DNA from: Streptomyces hyaluromycini
Lineage (GTDB): Bacteria > Actinomycetota > Actinomycetes > Streptomycetales > Streptomycetaceae
Length of the DNA stretch: 64,000 nucleotides
NCBI RefSeq assembly: GCF_002217755.1
Contig: NZ_BCFL01000018.1
Coordinates: 310,001 to 374,000 of the forward strand
Direction: 5' to 3'
Shown here: positions 7,514-16,138 of the stretch, one piece after another
Layout of the letters: each line of letters opens with the position of its first letter
How positions within the stretch are numbered: position 1 is the first letter of the stretch
Program-made: the position numbers and the translations under genes
The notes under the pieces: generated by a model
What the model was told of the DNA's origin: nothing
Databases searched by the model: none
The model's input: only the letters and a program-made list of their open reading frames with translations

Positions 7514-8619
7514 GCGTCCAGCTCCTTCTTGACTTCACGTACCGCGTCGAGGAACGCGTCGTTCTCTTCGGGGGTTCCGGCGGACACCCGCAGGAACCCG
7601 GGCACGCCGTTGTCCCGGACGAGGACTCCCCGGTCGAGGATCTTCTGCCACACCGCGTGCGGGTCCGCGAACCGCCCGAACTGCACGAAGTTGGCGTCCG
7701 ACTCGGTGACTTCGAGGCCCGCCGCCCGCAGTTCGGCGACCAGCCGGTCCCGCTCGGCCTTCAGCTGCTCGACGTACTTCAGCAGGGTGTCGGTGTGCTC
7801 CAGGGCGGCCAGCGCGGTCGCCTGGGTGATCGCCGACAGGTGGTACGGCAGCCGTACGAGCTGTACGGCGTCCACCACCGCGGGGTGCGCGGCGAGGTAG
7901 CCGAGGCGCAGGCCGGCCGCGCCGAAGGCCTTCGACATGGTCCGGGAGACGACGAGATTCGGCCGACCTTCGAGCAGCGGCAGCAGCGAGGCGCCGTGGC
8001 TGAACTCGATGTAGGCCTCGTCCACGACGACCATCGAGGGCTTGGCGGCCTGGGCGGCCTCGTAGAGCGCGAGGACCGTCTCGGCCGGCACCGCGTTGCC
8101 GGTGGGGTTGTTGGGGGTAGTGATGAAGACGACGTCCGGCCTGTGCTCGGCGATGGCCGCCGAGGCGGCCTCGACGTCGAGCGTGAAGTCCTCGTTGCGG
8201 GGGCCGGAGATCCAGCGGGTGCCGGTGCCGCGCGAGATGAGCGAGTGCATCGAGTACGACGGCTCGAAGCCGATCGCCGTGCGGCCGGGGCCGCCGAAGG
8301 TCTGCAGCAGCTGCTGGATGACCTCGTTGGAGCCGTTGGCCGCCCACACGTTCTCGACGGAGAGCGGGTGGTTGCCGGTCTTCGTCAGGTACTTGGCCAG
8401 TTCGGTGCGGAGCTGGACCGCGTCCCGGTCGGGGTAGCGGTTCAGGTCGCGGGCGGCCTCGCGCACCCGCTCCGTGATCCGCTCGACCAGCGGCTCGGGC
8501 AGCGGGTACGGGTTCTCGTTGGTGTTCAGCCGTACCGGGACGTCCAGTTGGGGCGCGCCGTAGGGGGACTTGCCGCGCAGCTCGTCCCGTACGGGGAGAT
8601 CGTCGATTCCGAGGTTCAC
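7510..8619 (-). CDS. hisC: Histidinol-phosphate aminotransferase HisC
   Basis: A PLP-dependent class I/II aminotransferase converting imidazole acetol phosphate and glutamate to histidinol phosphate. The protein has 369 aa from GTG 8619, which overlaps the hisD stop by four bases. [11 protein letters not shown] near the N-terminus is the family substrate loop, followed by [34 protein letters not shown], and [17 protein letters not shown], in which the lysine forms the Schiff base. C-terminal [18 protein letters not shown] supplies the phosphate-contacting arginine. The apparent 690-codon reading frame through it is only an extension into hisD DNA. Confidence 0.96.
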   Translation of the reverse strand: MNLGIDDLPVRDELRGKSPYGAPQLDVPVRLNTNENPYPLPEPLVERITERVREAARDLNRYPDRDAVQLRTELAKYLTKTGNHPLSVENVWAANGSNEVIQQLLQTFGGPGRTAIGFEPSYSMHSLISRGTGTRWISGPRNEDFTLDVEAASAAIAEHRPDVVFITTPNNPTGNAVPAETVLALYEAAQAAKPSMVVVDEAYIEFSHGASLLPLLEGRPNLVVSRTMSKAFGAAGLRLGYLAAHPAVVDAVQLVRLPYHLSAITQATALAALEHTDTLLKYVEQLKAERDRLVAELRAAGLEVTESDANFVQFGRFADPHAVWQKILDRGVLVRDNGVPGFLRVSAGTPEENDAFLDAVREVKKELDA

Positions 8620-9941
8620 TTGCTCGCCGGTACCTTCCACCCGAACCTTGCCTTGACCGCCGCGCCGTGCGCGGGCAGGTCCTCCGCCTCCGCCAGCGTG
8701 ACCACGTGGTGCGCGACCTCCGCCAGCGCGTCCTTCGTGTAGTCGACGACGTGGATGCCGCGCAGGAAGGACTGGACGGACAGCCCGGAGGAGTGGCAGG
8801 CGCAGCCGCCGGTGGGCAGCACGTGGTTGGACCCGGCCGCGTAGTCCCCGAGGGAGACCGGCGCCCAGGGGCCGATGAAGATCGCGCCCGCGTTCCTGAC
8901 CCGGTCGGCCACGGCGGCGGCGTCGGCGGTCTGGATCTCCAGGTGCTCGGCGCCGTACGCGTCGACGACCCTCAGGCCCTCCTCGACGCCGTCGACCAGG
9001 ACGATCGCGGACTGCCGGCCCGCGAGCGCCGGGACGATCCGGTCGTCGACGTGCTTGGTGGCCGCGACCTGCGGCGCCAGCTCCTTCTCCACCGCGTCGG
9101 CCAGCTCGGCCGAGTCGGTGACCAGGACGGCGGCGGCCAGCGGGTCGTGCTCTGCCTGGCTGATCAGGTCGGCGGCGACGTGCACGGGGTCGGCGGTGGA
9201 GTCGGCGAGGACGGCGATCTCGGTCGGTCCCGCCTCGGCGTCGATGCCGATCCTGCCGGTGAAGTAGCGCTTGGCGGCGGCCACCCAGATGTTGCCCGGG
9301 CCGGTGACCATGTTGGCGGGCGGGCAGGACTCGGTGCCGTACGCGAACATCGCGACGGCGGTGGCGCCGCCGGCCGCGTACACCTCGTCGACGCCGAGCA
9401 GGGCGCAGGCGGCAAGGATCGTCGGGTGCGGCAGGCCCCCGAACTCGGCCTGCGGCGGGGAGGCGAGGGCGATCGACTCGACGCCGGCCTCCTGCGCGGG
9501 CACCACGTTCATGACCACGGACGAGGGGTAGACGGACCGGCCGCCGGGTGCGTAGAGCCCGACCCGCTCGACCGGTACCCACTTCTCGGTCACCGAGCCG
9601 CCGGGCACGACCTGGGTCGTGCGGTTCGTACGGCGCTGCTCGCGGTGGACGAGGCGGGCGCGCCGGATGGACTCCTCCAGGGCCGCGCGCACGGCCGGGT
9701 CGAGTTCCGCCAGGGCCTTGTCGAGCGCCTCGGCGGGCACCCGCACCTGGTCCAGCTTCACCCCGTCGAACTTCTCCGCGAAGTCGATCAGCGCCGCGTC
9801 GCCCCGATGATGCACGGCCTCGCAGATCGGACGCACCTTCTCCAGGGCGGCCGAGACGTCGAAGTCGGCTCGGGGCAGCAGGTCGCGCAGGGCGGGACCC
9901 TCGGGGAGGGCGTCGCCGCGCAGATCGATTCGGGAGATCAC
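8616..9941 (-). CDS. hisD: Histidinol dehydrogenase HisD
   Basis: Catalyses the final two NAD-dependent oxidations from histidinol to histidine. The 441-aa protein contains [47 protein letters not shown] and the zinc/catalytic region [14 protein letters not shown], with [18 protein letters not shown] near the C-terminus. I chose GTG 9941 since a GAGAG ribosome site lies about 8 bases upstream and the protein then begins [15 protein letters not shown], matching the family start; an ATG at 9965 would add eight residues. It is the first gene of the operon hisD-C-B-orf54-H-priA-ridA-F. Confidence 0.96.
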   Translation of the reverse strand: MISRIDLRGDALPEGPALRDLLPRADFDVSAALEKVRPICEAVHHRGDAALIDFAEKFDGVKLDQVRVPAEALDKALAELDPAVRAALEESIRRARLVHREQRRTNRTTQVVPGGSVTEKWVPVERVGLYAPGGRSVYPSSVVMNVVPAQEAGVESIALASPPQAEFGGLPHPTILAACALLGVDEVYAAGGATAVAMFAYGTESCPPANMVTGPGNIWVAAAKRYFTGRIGIDAEAGPTEIAVLADSTADPVHVAADLISQAEHDPLAAAVLVTDSAELADAVEKELAPQVAATKHVDDRIVPALAGRQSAIVLVDGVEEGLRVVDAYGAEHLEIQTADAAAVADRVRNAGAIFIGPWAPVSLGDYAAGSNHVLPTGGCACHSSGLSVQSFLRGIHVVDYTKDALAEVAHHVVTLAEAEDLPAHGAAVKARFGWKVPASK

Positions 9942-9982
9942 GGAATCAATTCTCTCAGACGGCACTCACGGCCCGTCCGCGC

Positions 9983-9999
9983 GTATCAATGGCTGATAC
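9983..9999. promoter_or_regulatory. Dyad in the hisD upstream region
   Basis: GTATCA at 9983-9988 and TGATAC at 9994-9999 form a perfect inverted repeat with a five-base loop, 42 bases upstream of the hisD GTG, in the 200-base gap shared with the divergent membrane-protein gene. Its location suits an operator for the histidine operon, but no regulator is assigned and I could not place a convincing -35/-10 pair. Confidence 0.35.
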
Positions 10000-10141
10000 A
10001 GAACGTGAGCCGACGGCCGGTACATAGCCTGGCCGGAACCCGGAAGATCACGTTCACTTCGTGTGTTCGGGATCTCACGCACCGGGCATCACCGGTTGTA
10101 CCGAACATGACTCACGAGTAGTTGAGGAAGAAGGAAATGCC

Positions 10142-11719
10142 GTGACCGAGGGGGACGGCGTCCGGGACGGGGATCTGCCGGACGATCTGACCGCGGCCGA
10201 GGCCGGTATGTGGCAGGCGTTCCGCAACGGCAGTGTGTACGACCTGAGCAGCGGTGACATGCACGTGGACGATCCGCACGGCGGCCACCCGTGGGGGCCC
10301 GAGCGGACCGTGCGGGCCCGGATCGTCTGCTGGCTGCTGCTCGACGGGCCGCCGGCGCTGGCGGGCCGGGTGGCCTCGCTGAAGCTGGCCGGCGTGCGGA
10401 TCACCGGCACCCTGGACCTGGCGGGCGGCACGGTCACGCCGTACGTGGAGCTGCGCGGCTGCCGGTTCGACGACGAGATCCTGCTGCCGGAGGCGCATTT
10501 CACGACCGTGCGGCTGGTCGACTGTGCGGCGCCGCGCCTTGAGGCCGCCCGGGTGCACACGGAGGGCGACCTGCACCTGCCGCGCTGCCGTTTCCTCGGC
10601 GGTGTCCGGCTGACCGACGCGCACATCGGCACCGACCTGCTGCTGAACCAGGCGGTGGTGTACCGGGACCGCAGCGGGCGGTCGATCGCGGCGGACGGCA
10701 TGACCGTCGGCCAGGACCTGCAGGCGGAGCTCCTGGAGTCGCACGGGGAGCTGAGCCTGCGCAGCGCCAAGGTGGGCGTCTCGCTGAGCCTGCGCGGGGC
10801 GCGGCTGCGCAACCCCGACGGGCGGTTCGCGCTGAACGCGCCCCAGCTGACCGTCGGCCGGACCCTGTACCTGACCCCGGCCGGGGTGGGCGGCCCCTGG
10901 CAGAGCGGGACGACCCCGGCGCGCGGCACGCGGATCCAGCGGTTCGAGTGCCAGGGCGGGATCCGGCTGGACGACGGGCGGTTCGGGGACGCGGTGGACC
11001 TGGAGCGGGCGAGGTTCGCCTTCACGGACGTCCAGGAGCTGTCGCTGCGCCGGGTGCAGGCGCCGGAGCTGCGGTTCCTCGGGGAGGAGCCGCAGCGCGG
11101 AGCGGTGCTGCTGTCGGGCGCCCGGACCACCAACCTGGTCGACCGGGCGACCAGCTGGCCGGGCCCGGGGCGGCTGCACATGGGCGGGTTCGTCTACGAG
11201 AACCTGGTCCCGCAGGGCCCGTTCCCGCTGACCCGGCGCCTGGACTGGGTGGCGGCGTCGACCGCCGAGTACAACCCGGAGCCCTACGAGCGGCTCGCGA
11301 CCGTGCTGCGGGCCGCCGGCGAGGACGAGGACGCGCGCGAGGTGCTGCTCGCCAAGCAGCGGCGGCGGCGCGAGACGCTGCCGCCGGCCGCCAAGCTCTG
11401 GGGGTTCGCGCAGGACCTGACGGTGGCCTACGGCTACCGGCCGGGCCGGGCGGCGGTGTGGATGGCGGTGCTGTGGGCGGCGGGCACGCTCGCGTTCACG
11501 CACGCCCCGCATCCGCCGATGAACTCCGGCGGCCACCCGGCCTGGGATCCGGCGCTGTTCGTCCTGGACCTGCTGCTGCCGGTGATCGACCTGGGCCAGG
11601 TCGGCCAGTGGCGGCTCACCGGCGGCTGGCAGTGGGCGGCGGCGGTGATGATCCTGCTGGGCTGGATCCTGGCGACGACGGTGGCGGCGGGGGCGACGAG
11701 GCTGCTGAGGCGGGGGTGA
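10142..11719 (+). CDS. Beta-solenoid-like membrane protein of unknown function
   Basis: A 525-aa protein starting at GTG 10142, preceded by GAAGGAAAT. After a short acidic N-terminus it holds about 300 residues of repeating strands of the type VRITGTLDLAGG, VELRGCRFDDEILL, THLHLPRCRFLGG-like and LSLRGARLRN, with a leucine or phenylalanine about every 20 residues. This suggests a right-handed beta-helix like pentapeptide-repeat or bactofilin proteins. An AQDLTVAYGYRPGRA segment then leads to two or three membrane helices (AAVWMAVLWAAGTLAF, ALFVLDLLLPVIDLG, AAAVMILLGWILATTVAAG). No enzyme motif is seen. It is divergent from hisD. Similar Streptomyces proteins are sometimes labelled oxidoreductase, which nothing here supports. 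Confidence 0.78.
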   Translation: MTEGDGVRDGDLPDDLTAAEAGMWQAFRNGSVYDLSSGDMHVDDPHGGHPWGPERTVRARIVCWLLLDGPPALAGRVASLKLAGVRITGTLDLAGGTVTPYVELRGCRFDDEILLPEAHFTTVRLVDCAAPRLEAARVHTEGDLHLPRCRFLGGVRLTDAHIGTDLLLNQAVVYRDRSGRSIAADGMTVGQDLQAELLESHGELSLRSAKVGVSLSLRGARLRNPDGRFALNAPQLTVGRTLYLTPAGVGGPWQSGTTPARGTRIQRFECQGGIRLDDGRFGDAVDLERARFAFTDVQELSLRRVQAPELRFLGEEPQRGAVLLSGARTTNLVDRATSWPGPGRLHMGGFVYENLVPQGPFPLTRRLDWVAASTAEYNPEPYERLATVLRAAGEDEDAREVLLAKQRRRRETLPPAAKLWGFAQDLTVAYGYRPGRAAVWMAVLWAAGTLAFTHAPHPPMNSGGHPAWDPALFVLDLLLPVIDLGQVGQWRLTGGWQWAAAVMILLGWILATTVAAGATRLLRRG

Positions 11720-11857
11720 CCGCTGGGCGAGGGTGACCTCTGACAGGTACCGAACAGATGAGCAACAGTCACCTTTTACGCGTCCTTGACCGGCGGGCGT
11801 ACAACTTTCATGGAGTTGGCCATACCGTCTGGCGCTGCCCCGACCTGCGGACTTTCA

Positions 11858-12922
11858 ATGGTCGTCACCATGGCTTCGCTGCGCGCGCTCTTCCGTTCCG
11901 CACGGAGGGCAACGACCGCTTCGTCTCTCGGCGCCGGGCCGCTCCCGGCCGACGACGAGGTGTTCCTCGACGCGCCCGACGAACGGCTGGCGCCGGCGCT
12001 GGTCGCGGCCGGCCGGGGCGAGTACGAACCCGCCGCGAAGCTGCTGGCCGGCACCAGGGACGCGGCCGAGTGGGAGGAACGGGACCGGTACGTGCGCCGG
12101 CTCGCCCTCTTCGCGCGCTCCCGCGTCGAGTGGCTCGAACAGTGGGCCGCGGCCGCCGCCCTGGACCCGGACCTGCTTCCGGTCCAGGCCCAGCTCGCGG
12201 TCGACCACGCCTGGGACTCCCCGGCCCGCGCGGAACTCCTGCGCCCGCTCAGTCCGCTGATCACGGCGGCCGCGCGCGGCGACGACCGGGACCCGGTGCC
12301 GTGGCGGATCGCGCTCGACCACGCCCGCGGGACGAACGCGGGCCACAAGTACTTCGAGGAGCTGTGGGAGGCGGCGGTCCGCCGCGCCCCGCACCACTCC
12401 GGCTGCCATGTGGCGGCGCTGCGCTATCTGGCCACGTACTGGCACGGCTCGCACCACGAGTGCTTCGACTTCGCCGACCTGGCCGCGCAGGACGCCCCGC
12501 CGGACTCGCTCGTCCAGGCCCTGCCGGCCCGCGCCGCCTTCGCCTACCTCACGGACGGCTGCGGCCCCGAGGTGCCGCGTGCCCGCCTGGACGCGGCGGC
12601 CGACCGGGCGATCGCCCTCTCCGCGCGGTTCCCGGCGGCCGATCTCTGGCCGGCCGAGGTCCGCAACCAGCTGATGTACCTGCTGGTCCGCCTGGAACGC
12701 TGGGAGGCGGCCCGCACCCAGCTGCGCCTGATCGGCCCGTACGTCACGTCCTTCCCCTGGGACCGCCTCTCCGACGACCCGCTGGGCCATTTTCTGCGGC
12801 TGCGCACCCACCTGCTGGCCGGTACGGAACCTCCGCCCGAGGCCGAACCGACCCCCTCGCCGAGGGCCGCGGGGCGCCCACGGACCGAGCACGGCGGACA
12901 TGTCACCGCCGATGACCACTAG
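11858..12922 (+). CDS. Helical-repeat protein of unknown function
   Basis: A protein of about 354 aa, Ala/Leu/Arg-rich, with repeated helical pairs resembling TPR or armadillo packing: LAPALVAAGRGEYEPAAKLL, VEWLEQWAAAAALDPDLLPV, KYFEELWEAAVRRAPHHSGC and VRLERWEAARTQLRLIGPYV. There is no signal peptide or membrane helix, so it is probably a cytoplasmic scaffold. The start is uncertain: ATGs occur at 11786, 11858 and 11870, none with a strong ribosome site. I prefer 11858 because the residues before it are not protein-like. The C-terminus is a Pro/Glu-rich tail. It ends 11 bases before the Lon-N-domain gene, so the two are probably co-transcribed. Confidence 0.68.
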   Translation: MVVTMASLRALFRSARRATTASSLGAGPLPADDEVFLDAPDERLAPALVAAGRGEYEPAAKLLAGTRDAAEWEERDRYVRRLALFARSRVEWLEQWAAAAALDPDLLPVQAQLAVDHAWDSPARAELLRPLSPLITAAARGDDRDPVPWRIALDHARGTNAGHKYFEELWEAAVRRAPHHSGCHVAALRYLATYWHGSHHECFDFADLAAQDAPPDSLVQALPARAAFAYLTDGCGPEVPRARLDAAADRAIALSARFPAADLWPAEVRNQLMYLLVRLERWEAARTQLRLIGPYVTSFPWDRLSDDPLGHFLRLRTHLLAGTEPPPEAEPTPSPRAAGRPRTEHGGHVTADDH

Positions 12923-12933
12923 GCTGTGGCGCC

Positions 12934-13674
12934 GTGACCACCGTCCGTCTCCCACTCTTCCCACTGAACTCGGTGCTGTTCCCGGGGCTGGTGCTGCCGC
13001 TGAACGTCTTCGAGGAGCGCTATCGCGCCATGATGCGCGACCTGCTGAAGACGCCCGAGGAGGAACCGCGCCGGTTCGCCGTCGTGGCGATCCGCGACGG
13101 CCACGAAGTGGCACCGAGCGCGCCGGGCATGCCGGACCCGACGGCCCAGCCCGACAGGGGCCCGGCGGCCGGCTTCGGACCCGACCCGCTCAAGTCCCTC
13201 CATCGGGTGGGCTGTGTGGCGGACGCGGCGACGATCCGGGAGCGGGCGAACGGCACGTTCGAGGTGCTGGCCACGGGTACGAACCGGGTGCGGCTGCTCT
13301 CCGTCGACTCGTCGGGCCCGTTCCTGACGGCGGAGCTGGAGCAGCTGTCCGAGGAGCAGGGCGACGAGGCGGGCGCGCTGGCCGAAGGGGTCCTGCGGGC
13401 CTTCCGCCAGTACCAGAAGCGCCTGGCGGGCGCACGTGAGCGCTCACTGTCGTCCGGCGTGGACCTCCCCGACGAACCCTCCGTGGTCTCCTACCTGGTC
13501 GCGGCCGCGATGATGCACGACATCCCCACCAAGCAGCGCCTGCTCCAGGCCCCCGACACCGCCTCCCGCCTCCGCGACGAGCTGAAACTCCTTCGCTCGG
13601 AGACGGCGATCATCCGTAACCTGCCGTCACTGCCCGCGGCGGAGCTGACGCGGGCGCCGACGAGTCTGAACTGA
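12934..13674 (+). CDS. LON substrate-binding-domain protein
   Basis: A 246-aa protein consisting of the N-terminal (substrate-binding) domain of Lon protease without ATPase or peptidase. The start VTTVRLPLFPLNSVLFPG, then LPLNVFEERYRAMMRDLL, FAVVAIRDG and VGCVADAATIRERANGTFEV are characteristic. The second half is helical (VVSYLVAAAMMHDIPTKQRL). Such stand-alone proteins are widespread in bacteria; their role, perhaps in protein quality control, is not established. The GTG start lies 11 bases after the preceding stop. The ybaK gene follows after 16 bases, making a short operon. Confidence 0.88.
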   Translation: MTTVRLPLFPLNSVLFPGLVLPLNVFEERYRAMMRDLLKTPEEEPRRFAVVAIRDGHEVAPSAPGMPDPTAQPDRGPAAGFGPDPLKSLHRVGCVADAATIRERANGTFEVLATGTNRVRLLSVDSSGPFLTAELEQLSEEQGDEAGALAEGVLRAFRQYQKRLAGARERSLSSGVDLPDEPSVVSYLVAAAMMHDIPTKQRLLQAPDTASRLRDELKLLRSETAIIRNLPSLPAAELTRAPTSLN

Positions 13675-13690
13675 GCCGGGATTTCCTGAC

Positions 13691-14200
13691 ATGCCGAAGA
13701 AGCCGAAGAAGCAGCAGCAGTCCGGGGGCGGCGGCACCCCGGCCACGGTGGCCCTGACCACGGCGGGGGTGGACTTCACGGTCCACTCCTACGACCACGA
13801 CCCCGCCCACCCGTCCTACGGCGAGGAGGCGGCGGAGGCGATGGGCGTGTCCCCGGACCGTGTCTTCAAGACCCTGGTCGCCGACGTGGACGGCGCGCTC
13901 ACGGTGGCGGTGGTCCCGGTGGCGGGCAGCCTGGACCTCAAAGCCCTGGCGACTGCGGTCGGCGGCAAACGCGCGGCGATGGCGGACCCGGCCCTCGCCG
14001 AGCGCACGACGGGCTACGTCCGCGGCGGCATCTCCCCGCTCGGCCAGCGCAAGAGACTCCCCACGGTCCTGGACGCGTCGGCCTCGGCCCACACCACCAT
14101 CTGCGTCTCGGCAGGCCGCCGTGGCCTGGAGGTGGAGCTCACCCCGACCGCCCTCGCCACCCTCACGAACGCGACCCTGGCCCCCATCGGACGTGCGTGA
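13691..14200 (+). CDS. ybaK: Cys-tRNA(Pro) deacylase YbaK/EbsC
   Basis: A trans-editing enzyme that hydrolyses cysteine mischarged onto tRNA-Pro. The 169-aa protein has a basic N-terminal leader (MPKKPKKQQQ, a 10-residue stretch), then the YbaK fold: FTVHSYDHDP, VFKTLVADVDG with the lysine that is essential in the family (VFKT), LDLKALATAVGGKRAAMADP, and the signature TTGYVRGGISPLGQRKRLP. It lies 16 bases downstream of the Lon-N-domain gene. The bL37 gene begins 41 bases after its stop. Confidence 0.92.
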   Translation: MPKKPKKQQQSGGGGTPATVALTTAGVDFTVHSYDHDPAHPSYGEEAAEAMGVSPDRVFKTLVADVDGALTVAVVPVAGSLDLKALATAVGGKRAAMADPALAERTTGYVRGGISPLGQRKRLPTVLDASASAHTTICVSAGRRGLEVELTPTALATLTNATLAPIGRA

Positions 14201-14241
14201 CCCCTCGACGAAGTCTCCGTGCTCGGTTAAGTACGGAAGAC

Positions 14242-14316
14242 ATGTCGAAGAAGACACGGAAAAGGAAGTGGCGCCTGAAGAAGGCCCGCTCGAACCACGG
14301 TCGCCGTCCGGCATAG
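14242..14316 (+). CDS. Ribosomal protein bL37 (24 aa)
   Basis: A 24-codon gene, ATG at 14242 and TAG at 14314-14316, encoding MSKKTRKRKWRLKKA followed by RSNHGRRPA. The very basic composition, a length of exactly 24 residues and the C-terminal NHG-(K/R)-RP signature match bL37, a small 50S protein first seen in mycobacterial ribosome structures. TAAGTA at 14228-14233, with TCGACG 17 bases further upstream, could be a promoter giving a nearly leaderless mRNA; no good ribosome site with normal spacing is present. It lies just after ybaK but may be transcribed separately. The assignment rests on motif recognition without a database search. Confidence 0.72.
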   Translation: MSKKTRKRKWRLKKARSNHGRRPA

Positions 14317-14513
14317 GAACACGCGGGGCGCGGGCAACACGAAACCCCGACCGCACAGCTCCCCGCGCCCCACCCTCCACCCCGTCCGGCGTTCGAGGAC
14401 GAGACCGGTCAGGCCGATGCGGGGGTGCGGGGGCGGCAGCCCCCGGAGCGGGGGGTCCAAGGGGGCCCACCCCCTGGAGGACGGGACGGGTAGGGGCGGC
14501 GGGGGCGAGAAAG
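14317..14513. repeat. GC-rich intergenic repeat of a Streptomyces-typical type
   Basis: No gene is visible. The block contains CCCGTCCGGCGTTCGAGGAC (14389-14408) and a run of imperfect G/C hairpins such as GGGGGCGGCAGCCCCCGGAG. Sequences of this kind (CCGGCG-TTYGAGGAC followed by GGGGGCGG-AGCCCCC) recur between genes in many Streptomyces genomes from my recollection. Its location between the end of bL37 and the stop of a convergent gene fits a bidirectional transcription end. Confidence 0.5.
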
Positions 14514-15188
14514 CTACGCCGGCGGAGCGGCGTACGGGCCGTCCTCGTACGGCGGCTCCGGGTCCCGCGGACCGAACAGCGCCGTCAACCCCAGATGCAC
14601 CACCAACGCCGACAACGACCACGCCAGCAACGCCCCCCTCGCCCCGAGCTTCAGCGGCGCCGAGAACGTCACCCCCTTGCCCACAGCCTCCGCATGGGCG
14701 ATCACATCCTGCTCCGGCCCCAGCCACACCCCCAGCCGCCAGGCCAGCACGGACGCGAGCAGCCCCCCGACCCCCAGCCCCACCACCAGCGGCACACCGC
14801 CACGCCGCCGCCACAGAAACACCACGACCGCGCTCACGACCCCGAAGGCCAGCGCCAGCAGCGTGAACGTCCCGTCCACCCCCGCCGCCTGCTCCCCCTC
14901 GCTGTCCTTGAGGTAGACCGCCCAGCTCTTGCCGGACTGGTCCCCCACCAGCGGTACATGCGGCGCCAGCCACAGCCACAGCAGCCCGAGCAGCACACCA
15001 CTCACCGCCACCGCGACGGCGATCACGGCGCCTTCCCGCAGTTCGGTCTTCATCCCGGGACCGTCCTGTCCGTACGCTGCGTACTGTCCGTACTCTCCCG
15101 CGGCCTCCCCGGCAGGCGGCGGCGCCTGCCAGGCCTGGTGCGAGGGCTGGTCGTGCGGCGGCGGAGGCGGCGTCAGCGGTGCGGTCAC
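14514..15188 (-). CDS. DUF2567-type membrane protein
   Basis: A 224-aa protein with a Pro/Gln/Tyr-rich cytoplasmic N-terminus of about 45 residues and four predicted membrane helices: [58 protein letters not shown] and ALLAWSLSALVVHLGLTAL. A segment between helices 1 and 2 (VGDQSGKSWAVYLKDSEGEQ) is probably extracytoplasmic. The layout resembles the DUF2567 family. It starts at GTG 15188, 34 bases after the ABC permease gene, and is probably in the same operon; it may be an accessory to the exporter. Function unknown. Confidence 0.7.
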   Translation of the reverse strand: MTAPLTPPPPPHDQPSHQAWQAPPPAGEAAGEYGQYAAYGQDGPGMKTELREGAVIAVAVAVSGVLLGLLWLWLAPHVPLVGDQSGKSWAVYLKDSEGEQAAGVDGTFTLLALAFGVVSAVVVFLWRRRGGVPLVVGLGVGGLLASVLAWRLGVWLGPEQDVIAHAEAVGKGVTFSAPLKLGARGALLAWSLSALVVHLGLTALFGPRDPEPPYEDGPYAAPPA

Positions 15189-15222
15189 GATGCCATCGTG
15201 CCAGGTCGGCCTGTGGGGCGCG

Positions 15223-16050
15223 TCACCGGACGGCAGCCCTGCGGTACGCCCAGGTGGCGACGGCCAGCGAGACGACCCCCACCCCGGCGCACACCCCCAG
15301 GTCAGCGAGGACGACGGCCCAGTCGGGCCGCGCCCCGAAGGTGCGGGCGAAGGCCTCGACGCCGTACGTCGAAGGCAGCAGGTCGCGCGCGAACTGGATG
15401 ATCCCCGGCATCCGGTCCGGCGGCAGCACCCCGAGCAGCAGCGCCGCGGACATGCCCAGCTGGCCGAGCAGTGTGGCGATCTCGGGCCGGGACGCGAGCA
15501 GCCCGCAGGCCGCCCCGAGCCCCGCCAGGGCGGCCCCGGCGAGCGGGATCACGGCGAGGAGGATCCACAGGTTCGCGAGCGGCAGCCCGAACAGCACGCA
15601 TCCGAAGACGGCGGTCACCAGCGTCCCCGGCACGGTGAAGGAGGCGTACGCCGCGGCCGCCCCGAGCACCACCGAGGCCGGCGGCACGGGCAGCGTGGCG
15701 TAGTGGTCGAGCCCGCCGCTCGCCCGCAGCTGTCCGAAGTACTGCGCGAGCAGGTTCAGCGCCACGTAGGCCACCACGACCACCGCCGAGCCCGCCACCA
15801 CGGACTGGGCCTCGCCCCGCGAGTCCACCACCCCGCGCATCATGATCATGATGCCGACGGACTGGAAGGTCGCGACGAACAGCAGCGGGATCCGCGCCAC
15901 CCGGGCCCGGGACAGCTGCGCACGGTAGACGGCCACCAGCGACGGCCACAGCCGCGCACGCGGGCCCAGCTCGGCCACCGGGGCGTCCGGCGCCGTCTCC
16001 TCCACGGCCAGGGCACCGCCCGGCAGAACCTCCGCGGGTACGACACTCAC
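15223..16050 (-). CDS. ABC-2-type transporter permease
   Basis: A 275-aa permease with a cytoplasmic N-terminus and six predicted membrane helices (for example LLFVATFQSVGIMIMMRGVV, VVVVAYVALNLLAQYFGQL, LWILLAVIPLAGAALAGLGA and VVLADLGVCAGVGVVSLAVA). The arrangement is that of ABC-2/DrrB-type exporters. It starts at GTG 16050 after GGAAAGGGAG, 88 bases downstream of the ATPase gene, and the pair should form a dimeric exporter. The substrate is unknown; relatives export antibiotics, polysaccharides or lipids. Confidence 0.86.
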   Translation of the reverse strand: MSVVPAEVLPGGALAVEETAPDAPVAELGPRARLWPSLVAVYRAQLSRARVARIPLLFVATFQSVGIMIMMRGVVDSRGEAQSVVAGSAVVVVAYVALNLLAQYFGQLRASGGLDHYATLPVPPASVVLGAAAAYASFTVPGTLVTAVFGCVLFGLPLANLWILLAVIPLAGAALAGLGAACGLLASRPEIATLLGQLGMSAALLLGVLPPDRMPGIIQFARDLLPSTYGVEAFARTFGARPDWAVVLADLGVCAGVGVVSLAVATWAYRRAAVR

Positions 16051-16138
16051 GTCGCGCTGCTCCCTTTCCGTGCGGCACCTGCGGCCCGTACTGCTGCCGC
16101 GTCTTTCCGTACGCGCCTGGCCGCCGTCGTGTTCACCC

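Noticed and set aside
10142..11719. Oxidoreductase function for the solenoid membrane protein
   Set aside because: No nucleotide- or flavin-binding motif is visible.
16047..16136. A 29-codon frame between the ABC ATPase and permease genes (GTG 16136 to TGA 16047)
   Set aside because: It is Ala/Arg-rich like random GC-rich sequence and lacks a ribosome site. Its only support is that its stop overlaps the permease start. Left as unannotated leader.
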